Origin: an uncultured Verrucomicrobiales bacterium
GTDB lineage: Bacteria; Verrucomicrobiota; Verrucomicrobiia; Verrucomicrobiales; DEV007
Direction: 5' to 3'
Assembly: GCA_937891465.1 (NCBI GenBank)
Contig: CALAHF010000139.1
Span: 1 to 64,000, forward strand
DNA: 64,000 bases
Shown here: positions 44,554-53,142 of the stretch, in pieces
How positions within the stretch are numbered: the first letter of the stretch is position 1
Layout: each line of letters starts with the position of its first letter
Made by a program: the position numbers and the translations under genes
The notes under the pieces: model-generated
Database searches by the model: none
Told to the model about the DNA's origin: nothing
What the model saw: only the letters and a program-made list of their open reading frames with translations

Positions 44554-45902
44554 CACCGCATTGGCAAAACTTCATTCTCCCACGCCATCATTTTTTGACG
44601 AAGCGCCCTTGCGTCATCCGGGCGTTTTTTTAGAATATCAACCGACTCTCCCGGATCGACTTTGAGATCAAACATCCATTCTTCAACGTGGCCACCTTCC
44701 ATCTTACGAACCAGTTTCAGATTCGCATCACGAACAGCCCACCAGGTTCGATCTCCCCGCTTCGCCCGCCAATATAGGCTGCGTTGAAAGTCAGCAGCTC
44801 CTGATTCGACATGCTTGAGCAAATCAATTCCATCCAGTGGTTTGCCATCAGGGACTTCGGCACCGGCAATTCGCAGAAAGCTCGACGTCAAATCCATCAG
44901 CGATCCCACCTGCTCGCTAACGGTTCCCGGTTTTAAAACACCCGGCCAGCGAACCATCAGCGGGACCCGAATCCCTCCGTCGAAAAGGGTGCCTTTGTAA
45001 TCGCGAAACGGCGTATTCAGGCCCGGCTTCATCGCTCCGTGATCACTGGCGAAAACGACTATCGTGTTTTCCGCCTGTCCGTTTTCTCGCAACGTCGCCA
45101 ACACTTTTCCCACATCCCGATCCAAATCTTCCAGCATGGAGACATACGTCATTCGCGTTCCCTGAGTCCATTCTTCCGCACTTGGCAATGCAGGATCATC
45201 CTTCGGTCCTTGAAAAGGAAAATGCGGCGAAGCGTGAGGAAGATACAGAAAGAACGGTTCATCCGGCCGCTTTTTTGCCTGCTTGTTTAGAAATTTCACG
45301 GCATCTTCCGTGATCAGATGCGTGGTATATCCTTCGCGATGGATCGGCTTACGCCCCTCTAAATAGACGTCCAAATCGGAGAGCTCAACGTGATCAAAAT
45401 AATCCACATTGCCGCCGAGAAATCCGGTGAACTCATCAAACCCTTGATCCAGCGGAGAGAATTTATCCTCATAACCAAGATGCCATTTCCCAAAAACCGC
45501 GTTCCGATAACCTACCGATTTTAAAGCCGGAGCCATTACCGCCAACCGTGATGGCAGACCCAACTCCGATTTTTCTGCCAGCGCGATCGCTTCGTCGTAT
45601 CGCCCAACGTTTCCGGTTCCAATCGCGCATTCCATCCCGCCGGCCCGCTGCGGATACCGTCCCGTTAACAATGACGTTCGAGACGGGGTGCATTCCTGTC
45701 CCATCGCGTAGGCATTGGTGAATTTCACGCCGGATGCCGCCAAAGCATCAATGTTTGGAGTCTTTGCATCGGGAGCCCCGTAGCAACCCAAATCGGCATA
45801 TCCCATGTCGTCCGCCAGAAAAAAGACGAGGTTCGGTTTCTCCGCCGCGAACGATCCGGCAGCGGCGACAATCAAGAACAAAATAGGTTTCAGGAAACTC
45901 AT
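44553..45902 (-). CDS. Exported Cys-type sulfatase
   Basis: This 449-residue arylsulfatase-family enzyme has the signal peptide SFLKPILFLIVAAAGSFAA and then PNLVFFLADDMGYADLGCYGAP with the metal-binding Asp pair D31/D32. The formylglycine site is C71 in CTPSRTSLLTGRYP (consensus CxPxR), and FGKWHLGY is a further active-site motif. A formylglycine-generating enzyme is required but not encoded here. ATG 45902 gives a good signal peptide; frame upstream to 45977 overlaps the DUF1553 gene. It is the second gene of a minus-strand operon after a DUF1549/DUF1553 protein, consistent with degradation of sulfated polysaccharide. Confidence 0.93.
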   Translation of the reverse strand: MSFLKPILFLIVAAAGSFAAEKPNLVFFLADDMGYADLGCYGAPDAKTPNIDALAASGVKFTNAYAMGQECTPSRTSLLTGRYPQRAGGMECAIGTGNVGRYDEAIALAEKSELGLPSRLAVMAPALKSVGYRNAVFGKWHLGYEDKFSPLDQGFDEFTGFLGGNVDYFDHVELSDLDVYLEGRKPIHREGYTTHLITEDAVKFLNKQAKKRPDEPFFLYLPHASPHFPFQGPKDDPALPSAEEWTQGTRMTYVSMLEDLDRDVGKVLATLRENGQAENTIVVFASDHGAMKPGLNTPFRDYKGTLFDGGIRVPLMVRWPGVLKPGTVSEQVGSLMDLTSSFLRIAGAEVPDGKPLDGIDLLKHVESGAADFQRSLYWRAKRGDRTWWAVRDANLKLVRKMEGGHVEEWMFDLKVDPGESVDILKKRPDDARALRQKMMAWENEVLPMR

Positions 45903-45954
45903 CGGACCTGAATCATAGCGCAGCATTTCAATTGCGAAAGGTTCGGGAAAGGAA

Positions 45955-48900
45955 TCACTCCAAAGTGATGGTCTCATCCAAATTCAAAACCAGATGAGCG
46001 ACCGACGCCCACGCAGCATGTTCGGTGACATCCAATGTTTCGTTTTTCTTCGATTCACCTGCAGAGAGAAATTTTGTCGCCCCTTCCTGATTCTTAGAAA
46101 AGTGCTCCCGAAAGAAACTCAGATTGTCGCTCAAAATTTTCACCTGCTCAGGACGAACCTCTCTCGACGTTACCAGCTTGTAGGTGTGTCCGATTTTTTC
46201 AGCATCGGTTTTCAAATCAGCATTCGTCAAAACCCGCTCAGCCACATGCCGAGCTGATTCGACAAAGGTTACATCGTTCATCAAAGCCAATGCCTGCAAC
46301 GGGGTATTGGTCCGACGTGTATTCACTAGGCAGACTTCTCGACCTCCCGCATCAAAAATGATTTGGCGCGGAGGATTCACCGCGCGCTTCCAGTAGGTGT
46401 ACATGCTCTTCCGATACAAATCTGCCCCCTTAGAAGGCTGATAACGAGTTCCCGCACCCGCACTGACCGCATTCCACAAACCTTCCGGCTGATACGGTTT
46501 TGCAGGGGCACCGCCGACTGTTTCGTTCAGCAATCCCGATGCTCGAAGCGCAACATCACGAATCGCAAATCCATCAAGGCGATACCGCGAACCCCGAGAA
46601 AGAAGTCGGTTTTCAGGATCACGATCGAATAGGGTTGGTTCGATGAACGAACCCTGTTGGAACGTGGCGCTTGTCAAAATCAGACGAAACATTTCTTTCA
46701 CATCCCAGCCGCTGTCGATGAACTCCACGGCCAGCCAATCGAGCAATTCCTGATACTCGGGAATTTCTCCCTGAACTCCGAAATCACCAACCGATTTCAC
46801 TAACCCAACACCGAAAATATCCTGCCACATCCGGTTCACCGTCACTCGCGCAGTCAGCGGGTTATCGCGACTCACTATCCAATTCGCCAATTCCAATCGG
46901 TCCTTCGGCATCGCTTTGGGATCTCCCGAATAAATCGCCAGCGGCAACGAGCGCGGCAAATTTTCAGACTTATCCGGTTCGGTATAAACACCCCGATTCA
47001 GCAAATAGGTTTCCACCGGCTTGCCTTCACGTTCCTTCATCACCATCACCGGAACTTCCGTAAACCCGCGAGTCACTTTTTCTTTCTCAACCGCTGCCAG
47101 CGCGGCATTTGCTTTGGCCAGATCCGGATCAATCGACGCGTGATAATCGGTGATGGTTTTCTTCTGCTTGGCATTGCGTTTTTCAGCGGGAGCTCGCAAA
47201 GCCGCCGCAACCTGCCGCCCCACTCCGGTTTCGGCTGGAGTATGAAGTTCAGGGTTTTTCTCTTCGGTAAGCCCCAACGCTAACCGACCAATGTTGTGGC
47301 TCCCAAATCCAGATTCATGACGAAAGACAAACTGAATCAAATCTTTTTCCCCAGCTGCAATAGGTTCAGCCAAAGTAAAGTAGGCACTTACAGTTTCCGC
47401 TTTTGTTTCGCCACCAAAGACCGCCCAACCTGTTTTTGTGTTCCCATCGAGTAGGTTTTTCACTGGATAATTTTCCTGAGAGTAGGTCGCTGTTACCGAT
47501 TTAATTTTCACCGGTTTGCCACCGTGCTTCACAATCAATTCGCTTAACACAAAATTGCCATTCGTGCTTCGGGCCAGCTGTCGCGGTTTTGTGAGCGAAT
47601 CGTGCGGCAAAGCCTCAATTGAAAAACCCGTGATCACCTGCCCTTTTTTGGGCTCGACGTCCACCGTGTAAGTGGCCTTCGCTAACTTCTTACCTGTCAG
47701 CAAATAGGAGCCGTCCAGTTGCTTTACCAATTTTGCGCCGCCGCTTGACGTTGCTTTGGTAATTTTTGCGTCAAACCAGGCTTTTGCTTCTCCGGATTCA
47801 TCTTCAAAACTTGCCACCGTTTCAGCCGCCCAGGCCGTCATCCGATCGGGCGCTGATTTTTTTGCCGCGCTGACGGCTGCTATTGCGGTCTCTATTTTTG
47901 CGCTCAATTCCGGCGGCATTTCCATCAGAGGTGATCCCATTTTCTGGACGGGATTTGCCGAAATGCCTTTCCCGATTCCTTTTTCGCCGATGTTATTGAA
48001 ATAGGCGAACATCTGATAAAATTCGCGCTGGCTCAGCGGGTCGTATTTGTGATCGTGACAGCGAGCGCAACCCAAGGTCAACCCAAGCCAAACGGTGCTG
48101 GTGGTCTCAACGCGATCAATAACGTTCTCGACAAGAAATTCAGGGGCAAGCGCTCCACCTTCAGAATTCTGACGATGATTCCGATTAAAAGCTGATGCGA
48201 GAATTTGGTCACCCGTCGGATTTTCCAGCATGTCACCCGCGAGCTGTTCAATCGTAAATTCATTGAACGGCTTGTTTTCGTGAAACGCCTTGATGACCCA
48301 GTCACGCCACGGCCAATTGCTTCGCTCTGCATCGTTTTGAAAGCCATCTGTGTCCGCATAGCGCGACGCGTCCAGCCACCGCAACCCCTGCCTTTCGGCA
48401 TAAGCCATCGTTCCAAGCAAACGATCGACTTCCGAATCAAAACCCTTAAAATTCGCAATTTCTTCAGGAGTCGGTTGCAGCCCGGTCAAGGCAAGCGACG
48501 CCCGCCGACGAAGCGTTTCATCCGTGGCCGGCTTGGAGGGCTCGAGCCCTTTCTCATATAATTTTTCGGCCACAAAATGATCGATCGGATTCTTCGCCCA
48601 CGATTTTTGCCACGCATGCATCAACTCCGGCAATTCTAATTTCCGCGGGATTTCAAACGCCCAGTGCTTGGCATACGGAGCGCCCTGCTTGATCCATTCA
48701 TCAAGAATTTTCTTTTGTTTGTCGCTCAACGATCGATTCGAATCCCGTGGCGGCATTTCATCATCGGGATCATCGGAGTTGATTCGCCAATGCATTTCAG
48801 ACGCTTTTAGATCACCAGGCACCACCGCTTTGACGCCCTCATAGTCGGCGAAAAGGCGCTCTTCACTATCGAACCGCAGGTTAGATTTTTGATTTTTGGA

Positions 48901-49038
48901 ATCCGGCCCGTGACAATGAAAACACTTGTCGGACAAAATCGGCCGCACATCACGATTGAAATCGATCTTATCGTCGGAAAAACCAACGACCGGGAAAAGG
49001 CTGAATACTAGAAAAAGACTGAGGTTACGAGGACTCAT
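45955..49038 (-). CDS. PSCyt1-DUF1549-DUF1553 protein containing an in-frame 43-nt repeat copy
   Basis: This 1027-residue exported protein has a signal peptide at residues 1-21 and PSCyt1 with CFHCHGPDSKNQKSNLRFDS (about 38-57). DUF1549 includes RWLDASRYADTDGFQ and LGCARCHDHKYDPLSQ. A central insert of about 270 residues has a discoidin-like beta domain (KIKSVTATYSQENYPVKNLL). DUF1553 begins NPLTARVTVNRMWQDIFG and ends RRTNTPLQALALMND. Around residues 791-806 the text ATFQQGSFIEPTLFDRD is encoded by a repeat copy, yet aligns in length with the usual ATFQQSSKVTPEMLERD of homologues as I know them. It leads the sulfatase operon. Confidence 0.92.
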   Translation of the reverse strand: MSPRNLSLFLVFSLFPVVGFSDDKIDFNRDVRPILSDKCFHCHGPDSKNQKSNLRFDSEERLFADYEGVKAVVPGDLKASEMHWRINSDDPDDEMPPRDSNRSLSDKQKKILDEWIKQGAPYAKHWAFEIPRKLELPELMHAWQKSWAKNPIDHFVAEKLYEKGLEPSKPATDETLRRRASLALTGLQPTPEEIANFKGFDSEVDRLLGTMAYAERQGLRWLDASRYADTDGFQNDAERSNWPWRDWVIKAFHENKPFNEFTIEQLAGDMLENPTGDQILASAFNRNHRQNSEGGALAPEFLVENVIDRVETTSTVWLGLTLGCARCHDHKYDPLSQREFYQMFAYFNNIGEKGIGKGISANPVQKMGSPLMEMPPELSAKIETAIAAVSAAKKSAPDRMTAWAAETVASFEDESGEAKAWFDAKITKATSSGGAKLVKQLDGSYLLTGKKLAKATYTVDVEPKKGQVITGFSIEALPHDSLTKPRQLARSTNGNFVLSELIVKHGGKPVKIKSVTATYSQENYPVKNLLDGNTKTGWAVFGGETKAETVSAYFTLAEPIAAGEKDLIQFVFRHESGFGSHNIGRLALGLTEEKNPELHTPAETGVGRQVAAALRAPAEKRNAKQKKTITDYHASIDPDLAKANAALAAVEKEKVTRGFTEVPVMVMKEREGKPVETYLLNRGVYTEPDKSENLPRSLPLAIYSGDPKAMPKDRLELANWIVSRDNPLTARVTVNRMWQDIFGVGLVKSVGDFGVQGEIPEYQELLDWLAVEFIDSGWDVKEMFRLILTSATFQQGSFIEPTLFDRDPENRLLSRGSRYRLDGFAIRDVALRASGLLNETVGGAPAKPYQPEGLWNAVSAGAGTRYQPSKGADLYRKSMYTYWKRAVNPPRQIIFDAGGREVCLVNTRRTNTPLQALALMNDVTFVESARHVAERVLTNADLKTDAEKIGHTYKLVTSREVRPEQVKILSDNLSFFREHFSKNQEGATKFLSAGESKKNETLDVTEHAAWASVAHLVLNLDETITLE
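46622..46664. repeat. 43-nt palindromic repeat, copy 10, inside a coding sequence
   Basis: This copy has left arm CGATCGAATAGGGT, centre TGGTTCGATGAACGA and right arm ACCCTGTTGGAACG. It is fully inside the DUF1549/DUF1553 gene and, read on the minus strand, encodes FQQGSFIEPTLFDR without a stop. It is the only full copy wholly within an intact gene. Confidence 0.9.
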
Positions 49039-49190
49039 AAGAATTCTTGACCTCCAAGGTAGAGTCCAACGGAGATTTCGTCCATTCCCGCAAAAATGAA
49101 AATTTTAAGGGTAAGATAAGTGCGAGCTCGCCATTTCAGATTTTTGATTTGAAAGTCGTTTATTTGCGGGAAACTTAAGCTTCCTTAGCT

Positions 49191-49720
49191 ATGTCAGAAA
49201 AACCCATCATCGACGGTCGCGCCCCTCTCATCGTCAGGCGGGAAAAGTCCGGTGGTGTAGCTTTTTATGGATTGCGACAGCAGCGGCATTTCTGGCCGGC
49301 CTAGGAACGATGGGTTACGGATTTTTCAACCGCGAGATCTTCATGGTCAAGATCGGTTTGATAACATTGGCTTCGACCCTGATCCTTTTCGGAATCTCGC
49401 TTTTAAGCTCGGCTGGATTAAATTGCGCCATCTGCGCAAACCCCGTTTTTTCATCATGCCCCTGCAAAAAACACGCGCGAGCCACCCGTTTTCTCGGTAT
49501 CAGCTATCGACTGGGCATCGCAATTCCAGCGCTGTTCACCAGTCGATTTCGCTGCATGTATTGCGGCGAAAAAATGACGTTATCAGCCGCGAAACAAGCA
49601 CAGGAAGGGGTTTCAGTAATCAAACCACGTTCTGACCGCCCTATTTGTAGCCCCGGCACTCTGCCTTCCGTTCGTTCGACAGAGCAATTGCGGGGCCTGT
49701 CGGTCACGACTAAAAAGTGA
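49191..49720 (+). pseudogene. Zn-ribbon-like two-helix membrane protein gene with a frameshift
   Basis: ATG 49191 starts SEKPIIDGRAPLIVRREKSGG. One missing T in the T5 run at 49262-49266 would join this to FLWIATAAAFLAGLGTMGYG (first helix), then FMVKIGLITLASTLILFGIS (second helix) and a soluble part with CAICANPVFSSCPC and FRCMYCGEKM, a likely zinc-binding site of CxxC pairs. Without the correction the protein could only start at ATG 49310, losing the first helix. The gene is otherwise intact to its stop at 49720. Sequencing error is a real alternative. Confidence 0.6.
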
Positions 49721-49722
49721 AG

Positions 49723-50178
49723 TCATTTCCATTGCCCCTTCTTACCTCCAATCGCGAAATCGGTGTACTTCGGCAAGTTGCCGTCATCATATTTGTAGAG
49801 AGAAATCTCTTGGCCTGTTGGCGAAACCGTGATTTCACAGCGCTCGGTCTCGCCGCTCGTTTCAATTTGAAATTCCAGCGCCCATTCCAACGACACCAGT
49901 TGTCCTGAAAATGAAGGCGGACTGGCCTCTGGGATTTTCATGCGAAATTCGCTTTCACCAGACTCTCCGATCCCTTCCATCCGGTGGGTTGCGACGATCT
50001 CGACATCCCGACTTCCTTTTCCTGACGTGTAAAAAAATAGCCTCACTTCAGCTGATACCTGCCTATTCGGATCCACTGAAGAATCACCTCCGCTCCATTC
50101 CACGCGACCCGAGATCTCCTCTCCGGGAACAAACACCCGATTGTCGAGTTCGGTGAAAATTTTCCGTTCGATAGCCAT
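49723..50178 (-). CDS. Arrestin-like beta-sandwich protein
   Basis: This 151-residue soluble protein has no signal peptide. The opening LDNRVFVPGEEISGRVEW and the middle PPSFSGQLVSLEWALEFQIE follow the pattern of arrestin-like or Spo0M-like beta sandwiches, in which proteins with DUF3592 neighbours are often found. It is 18 bases downstream of the DUF3592 gene, whose own C-terminal 120 residues have the same look (DIIWQIKVNGDIPFFPDV), so the two may interact. Function is unknown. Confidence 0.65.
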   Translation of the reverse strand: MAIERKIFTELDNRVFVPGEEISGRVEWSGGDSSVDPNRQVSAEVRLFFYTSGKGSRDVEIVATHRMEGIGESGESEFRMKIPEASPPSFSGQLVSLEWALEFQIETSGETERCEITVSPTGQEISLYKYDDGNLPKYTDFAIGGKKGQWK

Positions 50179-50196
50179 TTTTCTAAAAGGGAGAGT

Positions 50197-51891
50197 TTAC
50201 GAAAATCCCACCGGTAACACTTCGATTTTGTAAGAGTCTTGAACGTCCGGAAAAAATGGAATATCCCCATTCACCTTGATTTGCCAGATGATGTCATTAC
50301 TGCCCAAATTCATCGACGGAACCAAATCCTCCGGCAATTGAAATTGGGCACGACCACTGGCGATATCCCCACCATCAACAGAGTCCGCGAGCGTCCGTTG
50401 AAAGAACACTTTTTTATCCGTCACCGTCTTAGTGCCCCGTCGATACGTCGCTGATTCAATCCCCCACACTTCAATCTTGAACCGTGAAATCCGCCGCGCG
50501 TTTCCAATAATTTTCCACGACAGCCAGGTCTCTTCGCCCAGTCTCGGCTGCCCCTGATCCAAGGTGATCTCGGGTCTGGCATTCGCGAGCGAAAGCAATT
50601 TATACAGGAAAAACAGAATGAAAATCAAGCCGACGATCACAAATGGAATCATGAAAATCGTCAGAAACCACTCAGGCCGATCCCGCTTAAAACCATCGAA
50701 AACCTGAACCAGAAACACGCTGACAATGCCGTTCCAAAAAAGAGCCATAAATAACACTACCAAGACACCGGCGATGCGTCCGCCGCCGGGCTTCAATGTT
50801 TTCGGCCCTCGCATCTCATTGATGGAATCGGGTTCCGAAATCCCGCGAACGGCCTTCTTTTTTCCAGAGCGGCGCCATCCAATCAGCATTGCAATTCCGG
50901 CCCCGAAAAATACCAGCGGAATCAGCCCGAGTAAAACCCAAGGCGTGAAACCGCGCACCAACGTCGCCTGCTCAGAAATTTTTGGATTCACAAAACAAAC
51001 CTTCTTCGAACCTTTCCGGTATTGCCTCACCACATCTTGCTTCCCCTTTCGACCGCTCGACGAGCCCGTCATGAAACCGTAGCGGTTGCTGCGATGTTCC
51101 GCGCCATCGAAATCGTATTTGTAAAAAATGTCGATGCTGTAAGTCGTTGAATCATCCCCGCGATGAGAAATTACCCGACTCCAAATCACCTCGCACGGCG
51201 TCTCAACCCATTGCTTCGATTCCATCATCCGCGTTAACGGAACTAGCCCCAAAAACACCGAAAGGCCGCCGCCAACCAGGGTGAAAATGACACCCATGAT
51301 TAGCAAGACAACACGGCCGCCCCGATCTTTCGCTGCATTCGAAATGGAACCCAACCGCTCATTCTTTTTCGCAGCTTTTGTTTTTCGAAGGGAGGCAAAT
51401 CCCCCAATTGCCAGAGCAAGGCCAACCACAACAAACACCAACGGGAATAAGGCAATCAACCCTTTCGAAAGCGCTTCCCGCTTTACGACTGCCTCTGCGG
51501 GATTTTTCGGATTCACAAAACAAACCGTCCCGTCAGCCGCGTTTAGCAATGCTTTCCGTTTCAGTGCAAGCGGCTCAAAGTCGCCTGACCAATGCTCCTT
51601 CAACGTATACTGCGTCGATGTATAATTCTTTCCATCGACGATATATCCATATTCGATATTCAATCGAAACGGCGATTTCTCCTTTTTTTGATTCGCCTCG
51701 ATATTGACCGATCGGATTTCACACAGCGTCTCCGTCCATTGATAAGTCGCGGCTTCATCCGCAAATTCAGACAGCACAAAATACATAAAAACGCCGCCCA
51801 TTCCGGCAAAGATAAGGCCGAACGGAATCAGGCAAGCCCCGCCGTTTACCGCTTTACCCCGCGAAGATGAAATGGAATTTTTTGAACCCAC
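50197..51891 (-). CDS. Membrane protein with two DUF3592-like units
   Basis: This 564-residue protein contains two similar units: helix, extracytoplasmic beta domain with CFVNPKNPAEAVVKRE (about 120) and CFVNPKISEQATLVRG (about 305), then a second helix. Each unit matches the DUF3592 pattern, in which the CxVNPxNP motif is typical. A C-terminal pair of helices and an arrestin-like cytosolic domain (about 440-560) follow. The start is GTG at 51891. It is the first gene of an operon with the arrestin-like protein. No function is known for the family. Confidence 0.8.
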   Translation of the reverse strand: MGSKNSISSSRGKAVNGGACLIPFGLIFAGMGGVFMYFVLSEFADEAATYQWTETLCEIRSVNIEANQKKEKSPFRLNIEYGYIVDGKNYTSTQYTLKEHWSGDFEPLALKRKALLNAADGTVCFVNPKNPAEAVVKREALSKGLIALFPLVFVVVGLALAIGGFASLRKTKAAKKNERLGSISNAAKDRGGRVVLLIMGVIFTLVGGGLSVFLGLVPLTRMMESKQWVETPCEVIWSRVISHRGDDSTTYSIDIFYKYDFDGAEHRSNRYGFMTGSSSGRKGKQDVVRQYRKGSKKVCFVNPKISEQATLVRGFTPWVLLGLIPLVFFGAGIAMLIGWRRSGKKKAVRGISEPDSINEMRGPKTLKPGGGRIAGVLVVLFMALFWNGIVSVFLVQVFDGFKRDRPEWFLTIFMIPFVIVGLIFILFFLYKLLSLANARPEITLDQGQPRLGEETWLSWKIIGNARRISRFKIEVWGIESATYRRGTKTVTDKKVFFQRTLADSVDGGDIASGRAQFQLPEDLVPSMNLGSNDIIWQIKVNGDIPFFPDVQDSYKIEVLPVGFS

Positions 51892-51959
51892 GATCTGATG
51901 ATTGTGGGGCGAATCCGAATCGTTTCAATTCCAATCTTGAGTGAAAAAACAAAACGCAA

Positions 51960-52002
51960 CGATCCGATAGGGTCTGTTCGATGAACGCATACTATTGGAT
52001 CG
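51960..52002. repeat. 43-nt palindromic repeat, copy 11
   Basis: This copy has left arm CGATCCGATAGGGT, centre CTGTTCGATGAACGC and right arm ATACTATTGGATCG. It lies 69 bases upstream of the DUF3592 gene start, at the edge of a 647-base stretch whose other content is the rtcR remnant. Confidence 0.9.
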
Positions 52003-52229
52003 TGGAATTCAATCTCTCAATTTTCCCCAAGAAAATCAGTGAACGAAAGCGAGAGAGTGAACGTCGCCCAGCTGATGACTGGGTCTTTTTCAACGTCAAT
52101 CACTGAATCGGGAAATGAATACGGTTTTGTTCGGACTTCCTTCATGCACTTGTCTCTTACATCGGCTCGATCGACAAAAAGCGCGACCAACTTTCGCTGA
52201 TCGCGCGGCTTCAGCGATTATAGTGCCGC

Positions 52230-52483
52230 GAAGACACGCTCGAAACCGGTTTCGAGCCCAGTGTGTTCGACGAATTCTTTATCCCCGAGCAACTCCTTGA
52301 AATCGACCGCTTTGATCAAGTTCAGCTAGCCGAAGCTCAGTGTGCCGGAAATCGAAGTCGCTCTCCGAAGCCGGTCGGGCGCTTTTCGCCCCCTCCCGCG
52401 CCCGCCGCAAAGCCACCAACGACAGCGATCAGGTCTGCAAATACCTCGCGAAATTCGATTTGGATTGGGATTTCCTACGATAA
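52230..52483 (+). pseudogene. rtcR: C-terminal remnant of an rtcR-type sigma-54 regulator
   Basis: One frame gives EDTLETGFEPSVFDEFFIPE and EQLLEIDRFDQVQLAE; the adjacent frame continues with RKSKSLSEAGRALFAPSRAR, then NDSDQVCKYLAKFDLDWDF to TAA 52481. Together these match the C-terminal end of RtcR (DRFDxVQLxxVLxVCRxSxSLSxAGRxLFxxSRxxKxxxNDADRLRKYLARFxLxW), which activates RNA-repair rtcBA genes. At least one frameshift lies near 52340. A preceding fragment (52146-52222) has a further open stretch ending in TAG. The N-terminal and AAA+ domains are missing. A long frame starting 52263 that runs into the next gene is an artefact. Confidence 0.7.
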
Positions 52484-52538
52484 AGTATCCCAAGATCGAC
52501 CTTGTCGAATTCGACCCTATTTCATATTTTCATTTTCC

Positions 52539-53078
52539 ATGAAGGCCCTCTCCTCCCTCATACTTGTTTCTGTTTTTACCTTGATCCAGACCAGCTTCGC
52601 CCAAGAAGAAGAGTGGAAAGAGATCACCAGTATGGACAGGAAAATTACGGCGGTGGCTCCGGGCGAAGCTGAGAACCTCGTCATGACAAAGCGGACGTTG
52701 GCGGGGAAAATGACGACTAACATCAAACGATTTGCGACGGACTCTATCATTATTGATCTGAGCTACACCGCCGTCTCGCCCAAAGTGATTAAATTTGCCG
52801 GCAAAGAAGGAATTTACAAAAACTCAAAAGGAAAAGTGCTTCAGGAATCCATGGGCAAAGAAAAGTCGTTCGCAGACTACGAGGTGAACGGAGTCACCTG
52901 CAAACTACTGCGATATCACATGATTCATCCAGATGATAAAAATCACGAAGACTACGAAGGATTGGCCCTGATGCTGGCGATGGACGACGGACTTTATGTG
53001 GCCAACGGTGTCGTTTTAAAAGAGGACGGAATGGAAGCCGTCGTAAAATTCCGCGATTCGATTGTTATTCGGCCATAG
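52539..53078 (+). CDS. Small exported protein, function unknown
   Basis: This 179-residue protein has signal peptide KALSSLILVSVFTLIQTSFAQ followed by a domain beginning EEEWKEITSMDRKITAVAPGE and containing YEVNGVTCKLLRYHMIHPDD. No family was recognised. ATG 52539 is chosen for the signal peptide; the open frame continues upstream only through the rtcR remnant. Its upstream neighbourhood contains no obvious promoter. Confidence 0.72.
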   Translation: MKALSSLILVSVFTLIQTSFAQEEEWKEITSMDRKITAVAPGEAENLVMTKRTLAGKMTTNIKRFATDSIIIDLSYTAVSPKVIKFAGKEGIYKNSKGKVLQESMGKEKSFADYEVNGVTCKLLRYHMIHPDDKNHEDYEGLALMLAMDDGLYVANGVVLKEDGMEAVVKFRDSIVIRP

Positions 53079-53142
53079 AAAAATTCCAAAATCTTGGTCA
53101 CTTTGTAATCGCTCCAATACGCTCCCGCTGCCACTTTAAAGA

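Noticed and set aside
52495-52540. ACCCTATT near 52513 as a further repeat copy
   Set aside because: No complementary left arm at the fixed distance, and the right end TTGGATCG is absent.
52263-53078. A 271-residue protein starting at 52263
   Set aside because: Its first 90 residues are the shifted rtcR remnant; the real gene starts at the signal peptide at 52539.
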